Positions 26,969 to 36,799 of a stretch of DNA of 64,000 nucleotides are shown here, in pieces; the first letter of the stretch is position 1; every line of letters begins with the position of its first letter. Both the position numbers and the translations under genes were made by a program. The notes under the pieces were generated by a model, which saw only the letters and a program-made list of their open reading frames with translations, did not search any database and was not told the DNA's origin. This DNA is from Labrys sedimenti (GTDB lineage Bacteria; Pseudomonadota; Alphaproteobacteria; Rhizobiales; Labraceae). Location of the stretch: assembly GCF_034424805.1 (NCBI RefSeq), contig NZ_JAXOUF010000002.1:992001-1056000 (forward strand). Reading direction: 5' to 3'.

Positions 26969-27856
26969 ATGTCCGTTGTCAGTATGACCGGCTTTGCCCG
27001 GGTGGAAGGACAGACCGGCGCGAACCGCTGGGCCTGGGAAATCAAGACCGTCAATGGCAAGAGCCTCGACGTCCGCTTCCGGTTGCCGCCCGGATTCGAT
27101 GCGCTGGAGGCATCGGCGCGCGCCGCCTTGGGCGCCGCTTTTGCCCGTGGCTCGTGCCAGATCGGGTTGTCGTTGAAGCGCGACGCCGTGGCGCCGGTGG
27201 TGCGTATCAACCAGGCGGTGCTCGACGCCATCGTCTCGGCGATGGCCGAGGCCTCGCACAAGGTGGATGCTGCGGCTCCACGCCTCGATGGCCTTTTTGC
27301 CATCAAGGGGGTGCTCGAGGTCGAGGAGCAGGAGGAAGACGAGGCCGGACGCGCCATGCTGCAGGAGGTCCTGCTGGAGGGGTTCGCCAGGGCTGTAGCC
27401 CAATGCGCCGAGATGAGGCGGCGGGAAGGCCAGGCGCTCGCACGCGTCCTGCTCGGTCGTATCGACGAGATCGAAGCCCTCACCCGCGAGGCGGACACCA
27501 ATCCGGCACGCCAGCCCGCGGCGGTGCGGGAGCGGCTTGCTGCCCAGATAGCCGCACTGCTCGACGCCTCGTCGTCGCTCGATCCCGACAGGCTGCATCA
27601 GGAGGCGATCCTGATGGCAGCCAAGGCCGACATACGCGAGGAACTCGATCGGCTGCATGCACATGTTGCCGCCGCGCGCGATCTTCTGGCCAAGGGCGGC
27701 CCGGTGGGACGCCGCCTCGACTTCCTCGCGCAGGAGTTCAACCGGGAAGTCAACACCCTTTGCTCCAAGGCGAATGATGTCAGCTTGACCGCGACCGGCC
27801 TTTCTCTCAAAGCAGTGGTCGAGCAATTCCGCGAACAGGTTCAGAATATCGAATGA
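26969..27856 (+). CDS. YicC/YloC-family endoribonuclease
   Basis: A 295-residue protein with the YicC N-terminus SMTGFAR, the W-E-I-K-T-V-N-G-K-S-L-D segment, and the C-terminal DUF1732 signature GRRLDFLAQEFNREVNTLCSKAND. Members are metal-dependent endoribonucleases in E. coli and related bacteria. Its stop overlaps the start of gmk as ATGA (27853-27856), the usual yicC-gmk pairing. The start is uncertain: ATG 26969 gives the family-like MSVVSMTGFAR, but the GGAAG site abuts it, and an in-frame ATG at 26954 is possible. Confidence 0.92.
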   Translation: MSVVSMTGFARVEGQTGANRWAWEIKTVNGKSLDVRFRLPPGFDALEASARAALGAAFARGSCQIGLSLKRDAVAPVVRINQAVLDAIVSAMAEASHKVDAAAPRLDGLFAIKGVLEVEEQEEDEAGRAMLQEVLLEGFARAVAQCAEMRRREGQALARVLLGRIDEIEALTREADTNPARQPAAVRERLAAQIAALLDASSSLDPDRLHQEAILMAAKADIREELDRLHAHVAAARDLLAKGGPVGRRLDFLAQEFNREVNTLCSKANDVSLTATGLSLKAVVEQFREQVQNIE

Positions 27857-28518
27857 GTAGCACTGCGTCCGTTCCCCAGCGCCGGGGCCTCCTGCTGATC
27901 GTTTCCTCGCCTTCCGGTGCCGGCAAGACCACGCTGACGCGCCTTCTTCTGGCCGAGGACAAATCGATGCATCTGTCGATCTCGGTCACCACCCGCCCGC
28001 GCCGGGGCAGCGAGATTGACGGCGTCCATTATCGTTTCATCGATGCCGGCACCTTCGAGACCATGCGTGAGAGGGGCGAATTGCTGGAATCGGCCAAGGT
28101 GCATGGCAATTACTACGGCACGCCGTCCGGCCCGGTGGAAGAGGCCCTGGCCGCCGGGCGAGATGTCCTGTTCGACATCGACTGGCAGGGCACCATGCAG
28201 ATCTACAACAAGATGAGGCCGGATATCGTCTCCGTCTTCGTCCTGCCGCCGTCCGTGGCTGAGCTCAAGGCGCGGCTGGAGCGGCGAGCCGAGGATAGCG
28301 CCGACATCATCCTGCAGCGCCTGCAGAATGCCCGCGTCGAGATCAGCCACTGGACGAAATATGACTATGTGCTGGTCAACACCGACCTGCAGACCACCTA
28401 TGCCAAGCTCAAGGAAATCCTCGACGTCGAACGCATGAAGCGTCAGGACAAATCGCAGGTCGGCCAGCTGGTTGATACCCTGAAGGCCGATCTCGACGCC
28501 CTCACGCGCGGCCGCTGA
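27853..28518 (+). CDS. gmk: Guanylate kinase
   Basis: A 221-residue kinase that phosphorylates GMP to GDP. The P-loop SPSGAGKTT is at residues 19-27, followed by SVTTRPRRGSEIDGVHYRF, the GMP-binding segment, and LFDIDWQG. The ATGA overlap with yicC implies coupled translation. It converges with rsmA, whose stop is only two bases away, so neither gene has its own terminator in the gap. The 3' ends of the two transcripts probably overlap. Confidence 0.97.
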   Translation: MSSTASVPQRRGLLLIVSSPSGAGKTTLTRLLLAEDKSMHLSISVTTRPRRGSEIDGVHYRFIDAGTFETMRERGELLESAKVHGNYYGTPSGPVEEALAAGRDVLFDIDWQGTMQIYNKMRPDIVSVFVLPPSVAELKARLERRAEDSADIILQRLQNARVEISHWTKYDYVLVNTDLQTTYAKLKEILDVERMKRQDKSQVGQLVDTLKADLDALTRGR

Positions 28519-28520
28519 CG

Positions 28521-29363
28521 CTATTTCAAGGCATTCGCCAGCGCGACGAAGGCAGCGATCGGGACCTCCTCGGCGCGCATCTCCGGGCGCAGGCCCGCAT
28601 CGGCCAGTGCGGCCGCCAGGTCGCCGCCAAGCCCTTTGAGGCTCTGGCGCAGCATCTTGCGCCGCTGGCCGAAGGCTGCCTGCGTGATCCGCTCCAGGGC
28701 CGCCGGTGTGCAGGGCAGCGGCGTCGGGCGCGGGCGCAGATGCACTACCGAGGAGGTGACCTTGGGCGCCGGGACGAAGGCACTCGGCGGCACGTCGAAA
28801 ACGATCTCGGCTTCCGTCCGCCATCCGGCAAGGACCCCGAGGCGGCCGTAGGCCTCGTCCGCTTCGGTAGCCACGATGCGCTCGGCAACCTCCTTCTGGA
28901 ACATCAGCGTCATCGACTGGAACCAGGGCGGCCAGGGCTCGGTCTTCAGCCAACCGATCAGCAGCGGGGTCGCCACGTTGTAGGGCAGGTTGGCGGCGAT
29001 GCGCACCGGCCCCTCCAGCCCCGCGATCAGGCCCGGCCAATCGGCTTCGAGGGCATCGCCCGCATGCACCGTCAGCCGGCCGGGATAGTGGGCCGCGATT
29101 TCGGCAAGGGCGGCCAGGCAGCGTTCGTCGCGCTCCACGGCGACCACGTGCCGAGCTCCGCAGGCCAGAAGCGCCCGGGTGAGGCCGCCTGGGCCCGGGC
29201 CGACTTCCACCACGTTCACGCCCTCCAGCGAGCCGCCCGCCCGCGCGATCTTAGCGGTGAGGTTGAGGTCGAGCAGGAAGTTCTGGCCTAGCGATTTCTT
29301 GGCCATCAGCTCGTGCTGGCGAATAACCTCGCGCAGCGGAGGAAGGGTGTCGATCTGTGCCAT
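28521..29363 (-). CDS. rsmA: 16S rRNA (A1518/A1519) dimethyltransferase
   Basis: A 280-residue SAM-dependent methyltransferase (KsgA). It has the family start KKSLGQNFLLD, the SAM loop VVEVGPGPGG at 51-60, and NLPY at 125-128, the adenine-methylation motif. It dimethylates two adjacent adenines near the 3' end of 16S rRNA late in small-subunit assembly. It directly follows pdxA (two-base gap) as the last gene of the lptF-lptG-lptD-pdxA-rsmA run. Confidence 0.97.
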   Translation of the reverse strand: MAQIDTLPPLREVIRQHELMAKKSLGQNFLLDLNLTAKIARAGGSLEGVNVVEVGPGPGGLTRALLACGARHVVAVERDERCLAALAEIAAHYPGRLTVHAGDALEADWPGLIAGLEGPVRIAANLPYNVATPLLIGWLKTEPWPPWFQSMTLMFQKEVAERIVATEADEAYGRLGVLAGWRTEAEIVFDVPPSAFVPAPKVTSSVVHLRPRPTPLPCTPAALERITQAAFGQRRKMLRQSLKGLGGDLAAALADAGLRPEMRAEEVPIAAFVALANALK

Positions 29364-29365
29364 GA

Positions 29366-30397
29366 TCAGCGGGACATTCTATCGGCCAGCGCCAGGCTGG
29401 CGAGGAAACTGGAAGGATTGGCCTTGCCGGTACCGGCGAGATCGAAGGCTGTGCCGTGATCGGGCGAGGTACGCACGAAGGGCAGGCCGAGGGTCACGTT
29501 GACGGCTTCGTCGAAGGCCAGGGCCTTGGCTGGCGCCAGGGCCTGGTCGTGATACATGCACAGGGCTGCATCATAGGTCTGGCGCGCCCGGGCATGAAAC
29601 ATCGTATCGGCGGGCAGGGGACCGCGAGCATCGATGCCGGCAGCCCTGAGCCTGGCGATGGCGGGCGCGACGACGGCGTTGTCCTCGCCGCCTAATGTGC
29701 CGTTCTCGCCGGCATGGGGATTGAGGCCGGCAACCGCGAGCCGCGGTGCAGCGATGTTGAAGCGGTCCTTGAGGTCCCCCGCGGTGATCAGGCCGGTCTC
29801 ATAGATCAGCTCCTCGCTGAGGGCTGTGGATACTTCGGCCAAGGGAATGTGAATGGTGACCGGCACCACGGCCACCATTTCGGACCAGATCATCATCACC
29901 GGCCTGCCGTCATGGCCCCAATGGCGGCGCGCCAATTCGCCCAGGAATTCGGTATGGCCGGGGTGGCCGAAGCCGGCACGGTAGAGCACTTCCTTCATGA
30001 TCGGTGGCGTGACCACCGCCCGGGCCTGCCCGCGGTGAACAGACAGCACGGCGCGTTCGATCGACTCGATGACCGCAGCGGCACCGGCGACATCAGGCTT
30101 GCCGGGCTGGTCAGGGGTGGGATTGGCCAGGGGAACGACAGGAAGGCCATGTGCGAAGGCTGCGATTGCGCCGGTTTCGTCGGTCTCGACGATGGCCAGA
30201 TCGAGGCCGATGCGCCGGGCGCGGTCCGACAACAAGCCGGGATCGCCATAGACGAAGAAAGGCGCGGCTTCGCGGCGGGCTGAGGCTGCCATCACGATCA
30301 GCTCCGGGCCGATGCCCGCCGGTTCCCCCATGGTTAAGGCAATTGGCAGCAAGGACTGTTCGGTCGACATGATCGGGTCAGATGAGCTCGCTTGCAT
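29366..30397 (-). CDS. pdxA: 4-hydroxythreonine-4-phosphate dehydrogenase
   Basis: A 343-residue enzyme of the PdxA family, which oxidises 4-phosphohydroxy-threonine on the way to pyridoxal phosphate (vitamin B6). It has the characteristic LTMGEPAGIGPE near the N-terminus, GHPGHTEFL and the MYHDQALAPAKAL segment with a metal-ligand histidine. The start may be ATG 30397 or the ATG 27 bases downstream (MSTEQSLLPIAL). Neither has a strong ribosome site. It sits only 42 bases after lptD, with no surA between. Confidence 0.95.
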   Translation of the reverse strand: MQASSSDPIMSTEQSLLPIALTMGEPAGIGPELIVMAASARREAAPFFVYGDPGLLSDRARRIGLDLAIVETDETGAIAAFAHGLPVVPLANPTPDQPGKPDVAGAAAVIESIERAVLSVHRGQARAVVTPPIMKEVLYRAGFGHPGHTEFLGELARRHWGHDGRPVMMIWSEMVAVVPVTIHIPLAEVSTALSEELIYETGLITAGDLKDRFNIAAPRLAVAGLNPHAGENGTLGGEDNAVVAPAIARLRAAGIDARGPLPADTMFHARARQTYDAALCMYHDQALAPAKALAFDEAVNVTLGLPFVRTSPDHGTAFDLAGTGKANPSSFLASLALADRMSR

Positions 30398-30439
30398 GAA
30401 CGGGCCAGCCCCGGGCAGGGCAGGCCGGCTCGCTTCGTC

Positions 30440-32884
30440 TCAGAAGGTCTTCAGATTGCCGTAGCGGTCGGTGTAACTGCTCGGCTTGGTGACATTGAGA
30501 TTGTCGAAGTCGTTGTTCCAGATCTTGTCGGTGAATTCCTTCGGGCTGCCGCTGACACCCAGGCCACGCAGCTGCAGCTGGAACTGCACCGTGGTGTCGT
30601 ATTTCAACGACGTGGTGTCATAGGAGCGCGAGACGCTCATGCCGAGCGCGATGCAGGCGTCGACATAGGTCAACCCGGCATAGCTCGACGAGAATTTCTT
30701 GGTCCTCATGTCGTAGAGAGCGCCGGCGCTGGCAATCCAGTTCTCGCTCAGCTTGAAGGCGGCCTTGCCATTGATGCCTTCGCGATCGTCGAGCCCCAGC
30801 AGCGGCTGGGCATCGTAGCGCGCATAGATGATGTCGGCCTTCAGGCGCCCGATCGTGCCGAGGGCGCCGACCTCGAACTGCCGCATGTCCCAGTTCTTCT
30901 GGTCGAAGCGGGCCCCCGACAGAATCGCGAAATTGTTCACCGGCTGCAGATAAACACGCGCGACATAGTCGGAAATGTTGCGATCCAGGCCCGATTGCAG
31001 GCCCGTATTGGCCATGTCGCCCCTGGTGAAGGAATTGGTGCCACCGAAGGAGTAGGATTGGCCGAACATGGCGTTGTAGTAGCCGCCGCCATTGGTGGTC
31101 AGCGAATATTGCAGGCCGGCATTGACGCGAGAACCATCCTCGGCCCGATCATAGCCGGAATACTTATCCCAATCGAACAGGTTGGTGTCGTCGAAGATCA
31201 GGCTCTGGGCGTCTTCGTTCGGGAAGACGCCGCTCTGCATCGCCTTGGGACGCAGGATGACCTGGGCGATCGGTTCGATGATCTGCGTACCCCAATCGGA
31301 TTGAGAGATGAAGGGGTAGCGATAGTCGAGGCCGATGGCCGGCACCAGGCGCGCCGCAGTGTCGTTCTTCTTGTTGCTGACGAACTGGTCGGCAGGGTTG
31401 CCGTCGAGCTGCGTGAAGCCGAGATCGCCGCGAACATAGGCGAAGGGCGTCCACTGCTGCCCATAGGTATCGGTGAAGGTCTTCTTCCAATAGGCGTTGA
31501 TCGAGGCGCGCGTATAGGTACCGTCGATGCCGCGCTGCAGGCAGTTCGTCCGCGTCTTCGGCGTGAGATTGTCGCAGTTGTAGCCCAGGATGTTGTCGAA
31601 GGCGGCCTGCTGGCGGGTCAGGCTGGTCAGATTGAGGTTCCAGCCGAGTTCGCCGCCGAAGACCGGGCGGTCGACGATGTAGTCATAGTCGAGCACCGGC
31701 GCGACGACGGGCAGCTGCTTCTGCACGTCGGCCGTGGTCAGGCCCTGGAAATAATAGGCGCGCAGATCGAACCAGGATTTGGTGCCGACGCCCGTCAGAT
31801 AGACGGTGGAGGTTGCCTCCGTCTTGCCCCTGAGATTGTCGAGGCGGTAGTCGCGCCAGTAATATTTGTCGCTCAGCAGCGAGCCGTCCCAGCCGAAACG
31901 CCATTTGTCGTTCAGCCAGAATTCGCCTTTCGACGAAATCGAGCCGCGCCAGTTCGGCCTGCCGATATCCTCATTGGCGAACTTGTCGGGGTCGCTGATG
32001 AAGGCGCCCGACGCCATCACCGAATAGGCACCATTGAGCGTACGATGGCGCCATTCGATCTGGCCCGTCGGACCCTGGCTGCTGGCATAGCCGGGGGTCA
32101 GGGTCAGATCGTAATTGGGAGCGAGGTCGATGAAATAGGGCAGCTCGAGGCCGTAGCCGATCCGCGAGGAGTGGAAATAGCGCGGCGTGATGAAGCCGCT
32201 CTTGCGGGTGACCGACGGGTCGGGGGTCGACATATAGGGCAGATAGGCGATCGGCAGGCCGAAGAACTCGAAGCGAGCATCTTCGAAATAGATCATCTTC
32301 TCCTGCTGGTTGTGGATGACCTTGACAGCCTTGATCTGCCACAGAGGCGGCTTCTGCGGATTGTCGGCACAGGGCGAGCAGGCCGAATAGACGCCGTTCT
32401 GGAACACGGTGACATTACCGCCGGTGCGCTCGGCGCGGTTGGAGGCGATATAGAGCTCGTCCGCCGTCACCATCTTCAGCGAATTGACAAAACCGTCCCT
32501 GAAATCGTCGGTCAGGTCGAAATTATTGGCATAGGTCTTGGTGCCGTCGGCTTCGGTGATGACGACATTGCCATTGGCCCGCACGCGCTTGGCCTTGCGG
32601 TCATAGACCACGCGGTCAGCCTGAAGGGCGCGGCCGTTGTAATAGATCTGCACCGTGCCGATAGCGGTTACGACCTCGTTGTCCTGGTCATACTGCATCT
32701 CCCTGGCCTTGAGGACCATGTTGGAGCTGCCCTGACCTCCGGCACCATCGGAACGCGCACCCAAGGGGCCCAGCAGATTCTCCTGGGCATGGGCTTTCGA
32801 CGGCAACAACGCAAACGACAGCGCTGCAACCGCGACGGTGGTGCACAGCATGGTCGTAAGGAAGTGGCGAGCTGATACGCGCAT
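30440..32884 (-). CDS. lptD: LPS-assembly protein LptD
   Basis: An 814-residue outer-membrane protein. The signal peptide is about residues 1-33 (AHA before the cut). A jellyroll OstA-like domain follows (REMQYDQDNEVVTAIGTVQIYYNG), then a long beta-barrel of short alternating strands. Cysteines in ACSPCADN and in the YNCDNL and TNCLQ region could form the disulfides that LptD needs. It inserts lipopolysaccharide into the outer leaflet together with LptE. It follows lptG with a TGATG overlap, so it belongs to one lptF-lptG-lptD transcript. The complementary strand also carries a long open frame, which is a codon-usage artefact. Confidence 0.96.
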   Translation of the reverse strand: MRVSARHFLTTMLCTTVAVAALSFALLPSKAHAQENLLGPLGARSDGAGGQGSSNMVLKAREMQYDQDNEVVTAIGTVQIYYNGRALQADRVVYDRKAKRVRANGNVVITEADGTKTYANNFDLTDDFRDGFVNSLKMVTADELYIASNRAERTGGNVTVFQNGVYSACSPCADNPQKPPLWQIKAVKVIHNQQEKMIYFEDARFEFFGLPIAYLPYMSTPDPSVTRKSGFITPRYFHSSRIGYGLELPYFIDLAPNYDLTLTPGYASSQGPTGQIEWRHRTLNGAYSVMASGAFISDPDKFANEDIGRPNWRGSISSKGEFWLNDKWRFGWDGSLLSDKYYWRDYRLDNLRGKTEATSTVYLTGVGTKSWFDLRAYYFQGLTTADVQKQLPVVAPVLDYDYIVDRPVFGGELGWNLNLTSLTRQQAAFDNILGYNCDNLTPKTRTNCLQRGIDGTYTRASINAYWKKTFTDTYGQQWTPFAYVRGDLGFTQLDGNPADQFVSNKKNDTAARLVPAIGLDYRYPFISQSDWGTQIIEPIAQVILRPKAMQSGVFPNEDAQSLIFDDTNLFDWDKYSGYDRAEDGSRVNAGLQYSLTTNGGGYYNAMFGQSYSFGGTNSFTRGDMANTGLQSGLDRNISDYVARVYLQPVNNFAILSGARFDQKNWDMRQFEVGALGTIGRLKADIIYARYDAQPLLGLDDREGINGKAAFKLSENWIASAGALYDMRTKKFSSSYAGLTYVDACIALGMSVSRSYDTTSLKYDTTVQFQLQLRGLGVSGSPKEFTDKIWNNDFDNLNVTKPSSYTDRYGNLKTF

Positions 32885-33963
32885 CAGCCATCCTCCTGGT
32901 TAAGCAACACGGTAAATCCGATCAGGGCCGCAATGGCGGCCGGAGTCCAAGCGGCGACGGCCGGCGCAACCAGCCCCGCAATGCCCAGATCCTTGGCCAT
33001 TTTGGTTACGACATACAGCAAGAAACCCGCCCCGATTCCACTCAAGATCATCACACCAATACCGCCAAGGCGTGCAAACCGCAGCGATACCGTCGCGGCG
33101 ATCAGCACCATCGCCACGAGCAGCAGGGGACGAGCTAGAAGTGTCTGATATTGCAACCGGTAGTCATTTGCATCAAGTCCCGCGGCGCCTTGTTGTGCGA
33201 TTGATGACGGGAGTCTCCAGAAAGACACGCTGTCCGCGGACACCGCAAATTTCTGATCAACCTGGGACTTGGTCAAATTACTAGGAAAATCAATGCTTTC
33301 CGAGGGTTTGACCGGTTGGTTGGGGATGAATTCCTGGACGTTGGATAGATGCCAGACGCCCTTGTCAAGTTTTGCGGTATCGGCTTCCAGGCGCCTGACA
33401 AAACGGCCGTCGGCGTCGAGCGCATAGATGGTAACGCCCGTCAGCGCACCGTCGTCGCTATTCTCCGCCGAAGTATGAATGACGGCCTGGCCGTCGCGGA
33501 TCCAGCGACTCTTGTCGTCGTCGCGGATCTGGCGGGCGCCGAAGACGCGCGTGTCGAGCAGGTCGCTCCTGGTCTTCAGCGCAGCCGAGAGCGGGTTGAA
33601 GGCAATTGCCGCGAGAATGCCGAGGAGGATGGCGCAGATGATCGGTGGGGCCAGGAATTGCCAGACCGACAGGCCGGCGGCACGCATCACCACCAGTTCG
33701 AGCCGCAGGCTGAGATTGACGAAACAGATGATGGCCCCGAACAGGAAGACGAAGGGCAGGGTCTGCTCGATGATGGACGGTGTTCGCAGCAGGGAGAGGG
33801 CGGCGATCGAGCCCACGGAAACCCGCGGCAGGTCGCTGGCACGCCGGCTGGTCTCGGCGAAATCCAGCAGGAAGATCATGACGAACAGGAAGGCAAGCAC
33901 GCCGAAAATGGCGATCAGGAAGCGCTTGCTGAGATAGCGGCCGAGAGTGGAGGTCAGGATCAT
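32884..33963 (-). CDS. lptG: LPS export ABC transporter permease LptG
   Basis: A 359-residue YjgP/YjgQ-family membrane protein. Three helices come first, then a periplasmic beta-jellyroll of roughly 170 residues, then three more helices near the C-terminus, as expected for LptF/LptG. With LptF and the ATPase LptB (not in this window) it extracts LPS from the inner membrane and passes it to LptC/LptA. Its start overlaps the lptF stop by four bases (33960-33963) and its stop overlaps the lptD start. Confidence 0.94.
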   Translation of the reverse strand: MILTSTLGRYLSKRFLIAIFGVLAFLFVMIFLLDFAETSRRASDLPRVSVGSIAALSLLRTPSIIEQTLPFVFLFGAIICFVNLSLRLELVVMRAAGLSVWQFLAPPIICAILLGILAAIAFNPLSAALKTRSDLLDTRVFGARQIRDDDKSRWIRDGQAVIHTSAENSDDGALTGVTIYALDADGRFVRRLEADTAKLDKGVWHLSNVQEFIPNQPVKPSESIDFPSNLTKSQVDQKFAVSADSVSFWRLPSSIAQQGAAGLDANDYRLQYQTLLARPLLLVAMVLIAATVSLRFARLGGIGVMILSGIGAGFLLYVVTKMAKDLGIAGLVAPAVAAWTPAAIAALIGFTVLLNQEDG

Positions 33964-35126
33964 GCGCGCGCCGTCCTGTTGGCGAGGCGCGAAGTCAGCT
34001 CATTGTACCAATTCGTCAGCCCGCGCGGCAGCGACAGGCGCAGATGGCCGGTAATGACGGCAAGGCAGACCAGCGAGGTCAGGATCGGTACGCCGAATGC
34101 AATATAGACGCCGCCGGCCGAATGCACGCTCAGGCTCTGCGTGGCGATGAAGCCGAGAATGCGCACCACCAGCACGCTCAGAATAGCAAAGCCGATCGCG
34201 CTGGCCCGACCCTGGCGGGTGGTGCGCGCCTGGCCGAGGAAGGCGAGGGCGACCAGCATGAAGGCGATCGGATAGAGGGGCGCCGTGAACCGGTCCACCA
34301 ACTCGCCGCGAATGCGGCCACGTTCGGCCTGTCCCTTCATCTCGGATGGCTGGGTGTTCCACAGTTCGCTGGTGTAGCGGTCGCGCGGCTTATAGTTGAT
34401 GGCGTCGTTGTCATCGCGGGCGAGCTGCGAGAGGTCGAACTGATACTGCTCGAAGGTGACGATCGAGGCGTCGGAGGAAGCGCCGCCTTCCTGCTGCTGC
34501 AGCGAGCCGTTGTTGAGGACCAGCACCAGCCCCGTCGGCGTGTCGACGATCTTGCCGGTTCCGGCGATGTAGGTCTTGGTCTTGCCCTTGTCGCGGGCAT
34601 CCTGCACGAAAATGCCGAGCAGCGTACCGTCGGGCTGGCGCTCGCGGATATGGAAGGTGAAGCCGCGCAGAGCGGTGAACTGGCCTTCCTTGAGGAAGTG
34701 CTGCACCACGTCGGCTGCCGCCGCGACGCGCCAGGCGGTCAGCTCATGCTGGCTGGCGGGCTGGATATAGAGGGTGACGGCAGCAATTCCCGCAGCGACC
34801 AGACCGGTAATGCCTGCAAAGGGCGTGATCAGCCGGGAGGGGGAATAGCCCGCAGCATTGAGGACGACGAGTTCAGAGCCGGCATTGAGCCGCTGCAGAA
34901 GCCACACGGCCGCCAGGAAGACCGCCAGCGGTGCGACCACGACCACCAGCGCCGGCAAGGCAAGCGAGCTGATGGCCAGGAAGACCAGCACGGACTGGCC
35001 TTGTGCCGTCATGACGTTGAATTCGCGCAGAGCCCCGACCATCCAGGCCAGAAGCGTCAGCACGACGAGGCAGACCAGGAAGGCAAAGCCAAACTGTCTG
35101 GCAATATATCGGCTGACGAGGTTCAT
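33960..35126 (-). CDS. lptF: LPS export ABC transporter permease LptF
   Basis: A 388-residue paralogue of LptG with the same layout: helices near residues 15-35, 50-75 and 100-120, a periplasmic domain, then three C-terminal helices. The N-terminal SRYIARQFGFAFLVCL fits the family. It is the first gene of the minus-strand lptFGD-pdxA-rsmA run. The 176-base gap to the divergent pepA gene must hold promoters for both directions. Confidence 0.94.
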   Translation of the reverse strand: MNLVSRYIARQFGFAFLVCLVVLTLLAWMVGALREFNVMTAQGQSVLVFLAISSLALPALVVVVAPLAVFLAAVWLLQRLNAGSELVVLNAAGYSPSRLITPFAGITGLVAAGIAAVTLYIQPASQHELTAWRVAAAADVVQHFLKEGQFTALRGFTFHIRERQPDGTLLGIFVQDARDKGKTKTYIAGTGKIVDTPTGLVLVLNNGSLQQQEGGASSDASIVTFEQYQFDLSQLARDDNDAINYKPRDRYTSELWNTQPSEMKGQAERGRIRGELVDRFTAPLYPIAFMLVALAFLGQARTTRQGRASAIGFAILSVLVVRILGFIATQSLSVHSAGGVYIAFGVPILTSLVCLAVITGHLRLSLPRGLTNWYNELTSRLANRTARA

Positions 35127-35302
35127 TGCCTTTTCGGGTCTCCTACCCGTTGCTTGTAGCCTCGTGCTAGGCAGGAGGCGAGACGTTTGTATGGCAGGAC
35201 CGCGGCTGCAAGCGGATTGTTGTAGACATGGTTACGGATTGACATGCAAAAGTCCCAACAAGCCGTCAATCGCGCGGCAGCTTCCTAGAATGGGCATTAA
35301 TT

Positions 35303-36799
35303 ATGGTTTCCGAATTGAAACTGTCTTTTTCAAAAGTCGAGAAAATTGCCAACGGCATCGCCGTCATATTCACAAATATCGATTTGGCGGTATCGCCTGA
35401 AACGGAAGCTGCTCTACCGGGTATCGGCAGTCTGGTCAAACGTGCGGCTTCCGCCGACAATTTCAAGGGGAAGGCGCTGACCTCCCTCGACATTCTCGCG
35501 CCCTTGGGCCTGACGGCAGACCGGGTGATCGTGATTTCGCTCGGCAAGGCCGAGGACAGCGCCCGCACCGATTGGGTCAAGGCCGGGGGCAATGTGATCG
35601 GCAAGCTGCCGGCCTCGGCGAAGTCGGCGACGGTGGTGCTGGACCTGCCGGACGCTGCCATCACCGCCGATCAGGTGGCGGACTTCACCCTCGGTGCCCG
35701 TTTGAGGGCCTATAAGTTCGAACGCTACAAGACGCGCAAACAGGACGATGCGGCGAACAAGGTGCTCGAATTGACGATCGCCAGCAGCGTCGACGGCGCA
35801 GCCAAGAAGGCCGGCAAGTCGCGCGAGGCGATCGCCGACGGCGTGAGGCTCGCCCGCGATCTCGTCAACGAGCCGCCGAACGTGCTCTATCCGGAAGCCT
35901 TCGCCAAGCGGGCGGCTGAGTTGGAGGAACTCGGCGTCGAAATCGAGATCCTCGACGTCAAGGCCATGAAGAAGCTCGGCATGGGGGCGTTGCTCGGAGT
36001 CGGCCAAGGATCCGAACATGACAGCCGGCTGGTGGTGATGCGCTGGAACGGCGCCAAGAATCGCGAGGCCAAGCCGGTTGCCTTCATCGGCAAGGGCGTG
36101 ACCTTCGACACCGGCGGCATTTCCATCAAGCCTGCATCGGGCATGGAGGATATGAAGGGCGACATGGGTGGCGCGGCCTGCGTGGTCGGCCTGATGCATG
36201 CGCTTGCCGCCCGCAAGGCCAAGGCCAACGTGATCGGAGCGATCGGCATCGTCGAGAACATGCCTGACGGCAAGGCCCAGCGTCCGGGCGATATCGTCAC
36301 CTCGATGTCGGGCCAGACCATTGAGATCATCAATACCGACGCCGAGGGCCGGCTCGTGCTGGCGGATGTGCTCTGGTACATCCAGGACAAGTACAAGCCG
36401 CAATTCATGGTCGATCTCGCCACCCTCACCGGTGCCATCATGGTGGCGCTCGGCCAGGAATATGCCGGCCTCTTCTCCAACAACGACGAATTGGCCGGGC
36501 GCCTGTTCGTGGCCGGGCAGACGACGGGGGAGCGGGTCTGGCGCATGCCGCTCGGCCCGGAATACGACAAGCTGATCGATTCCAAATTCGCCGACGTGAA
36601 GAACACGGGCGGCCGCAATGGCGGCTCGATCACCGCTGCCCAGTTCCTGCAGCGCTTCGTCAACGAAACACCCTGGGCCCATCTCGATATCGCTGGTACC
36701 GCCATGGGCTCGCCCGCCAGCGACGTCAACCGCAGCTGGGGCTCGGGCTGGGGCGTGCGCCTGCTCGATCGGCTGGTGGCGGAGCACTACGAGGGGTGA
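35303..36799 (+). CDS. pepA: Leucyl aminopeptidase (M17)
   Basis: A 498-residue cytosolic aminopeptidase. The M17 metal-binding segments GKGVTFDTGG (263-272) and the signature NTDAEGRLVLAD (344-355) are intact, as is the MKGDMGGAA segment. It removes N-terminal amino acids from peptides and works as a hexamer with two metal ions; some relatives also bind DNA. It is divergent from lptF and overlaps the next gene by four bases (GTGA). The pepA-lptF arrangement is common in proteobacteria. Confidence 0.96.
   Translation: MVSELKLSFSKVEKIANGIAVIFTNIDLAVSPETEAALPGIGSLVKRAASADNFKGKALTSLDILAPLGLTADRVIVISLGKAEDSARTDWVKAGGNVIGKLPASAKSATVVLDLPDAAITADQVADFTLGARLRAYKFERYKTRKQDDAANKVLELTIASSVDGAAKKAGKSREAIADGVRLARDLVNEPPNVLYPEAFAKRAAELEELGVEIEILDVKAMKKLGMGALLGVGQGSEHDSRLVVMRWNGAKNREAKPVAFIGKGVTFDTGGISIKPASGMEDMKGDMGGAACVVGLMHALAARKAKANVIGAIGIVENMPDGKAQRPGDIVTSMSGQTIEIINTDAEGRLVLADVLWYIQDKYKPQFMVDLATLTGAIMVALGQEYAGLFSNNDELAGRLFVAGQTTGERVWRMPLGPEYDKLIDSKFADVKNTGGRNGGSITAAQFLQRFVNETPWAHLDIAGTAMGSPASDVNRSWGSGWGVRLLDRLVAEHYEG

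Noticed and set aside
30392..32875. 827-codon open frame antisense to lptD
   Set aside because: GC-rich third positions keep the opposite strand open. lptD has a signal peptide, family domains and operon overlaps, while the antisense product has no recognisable motif.
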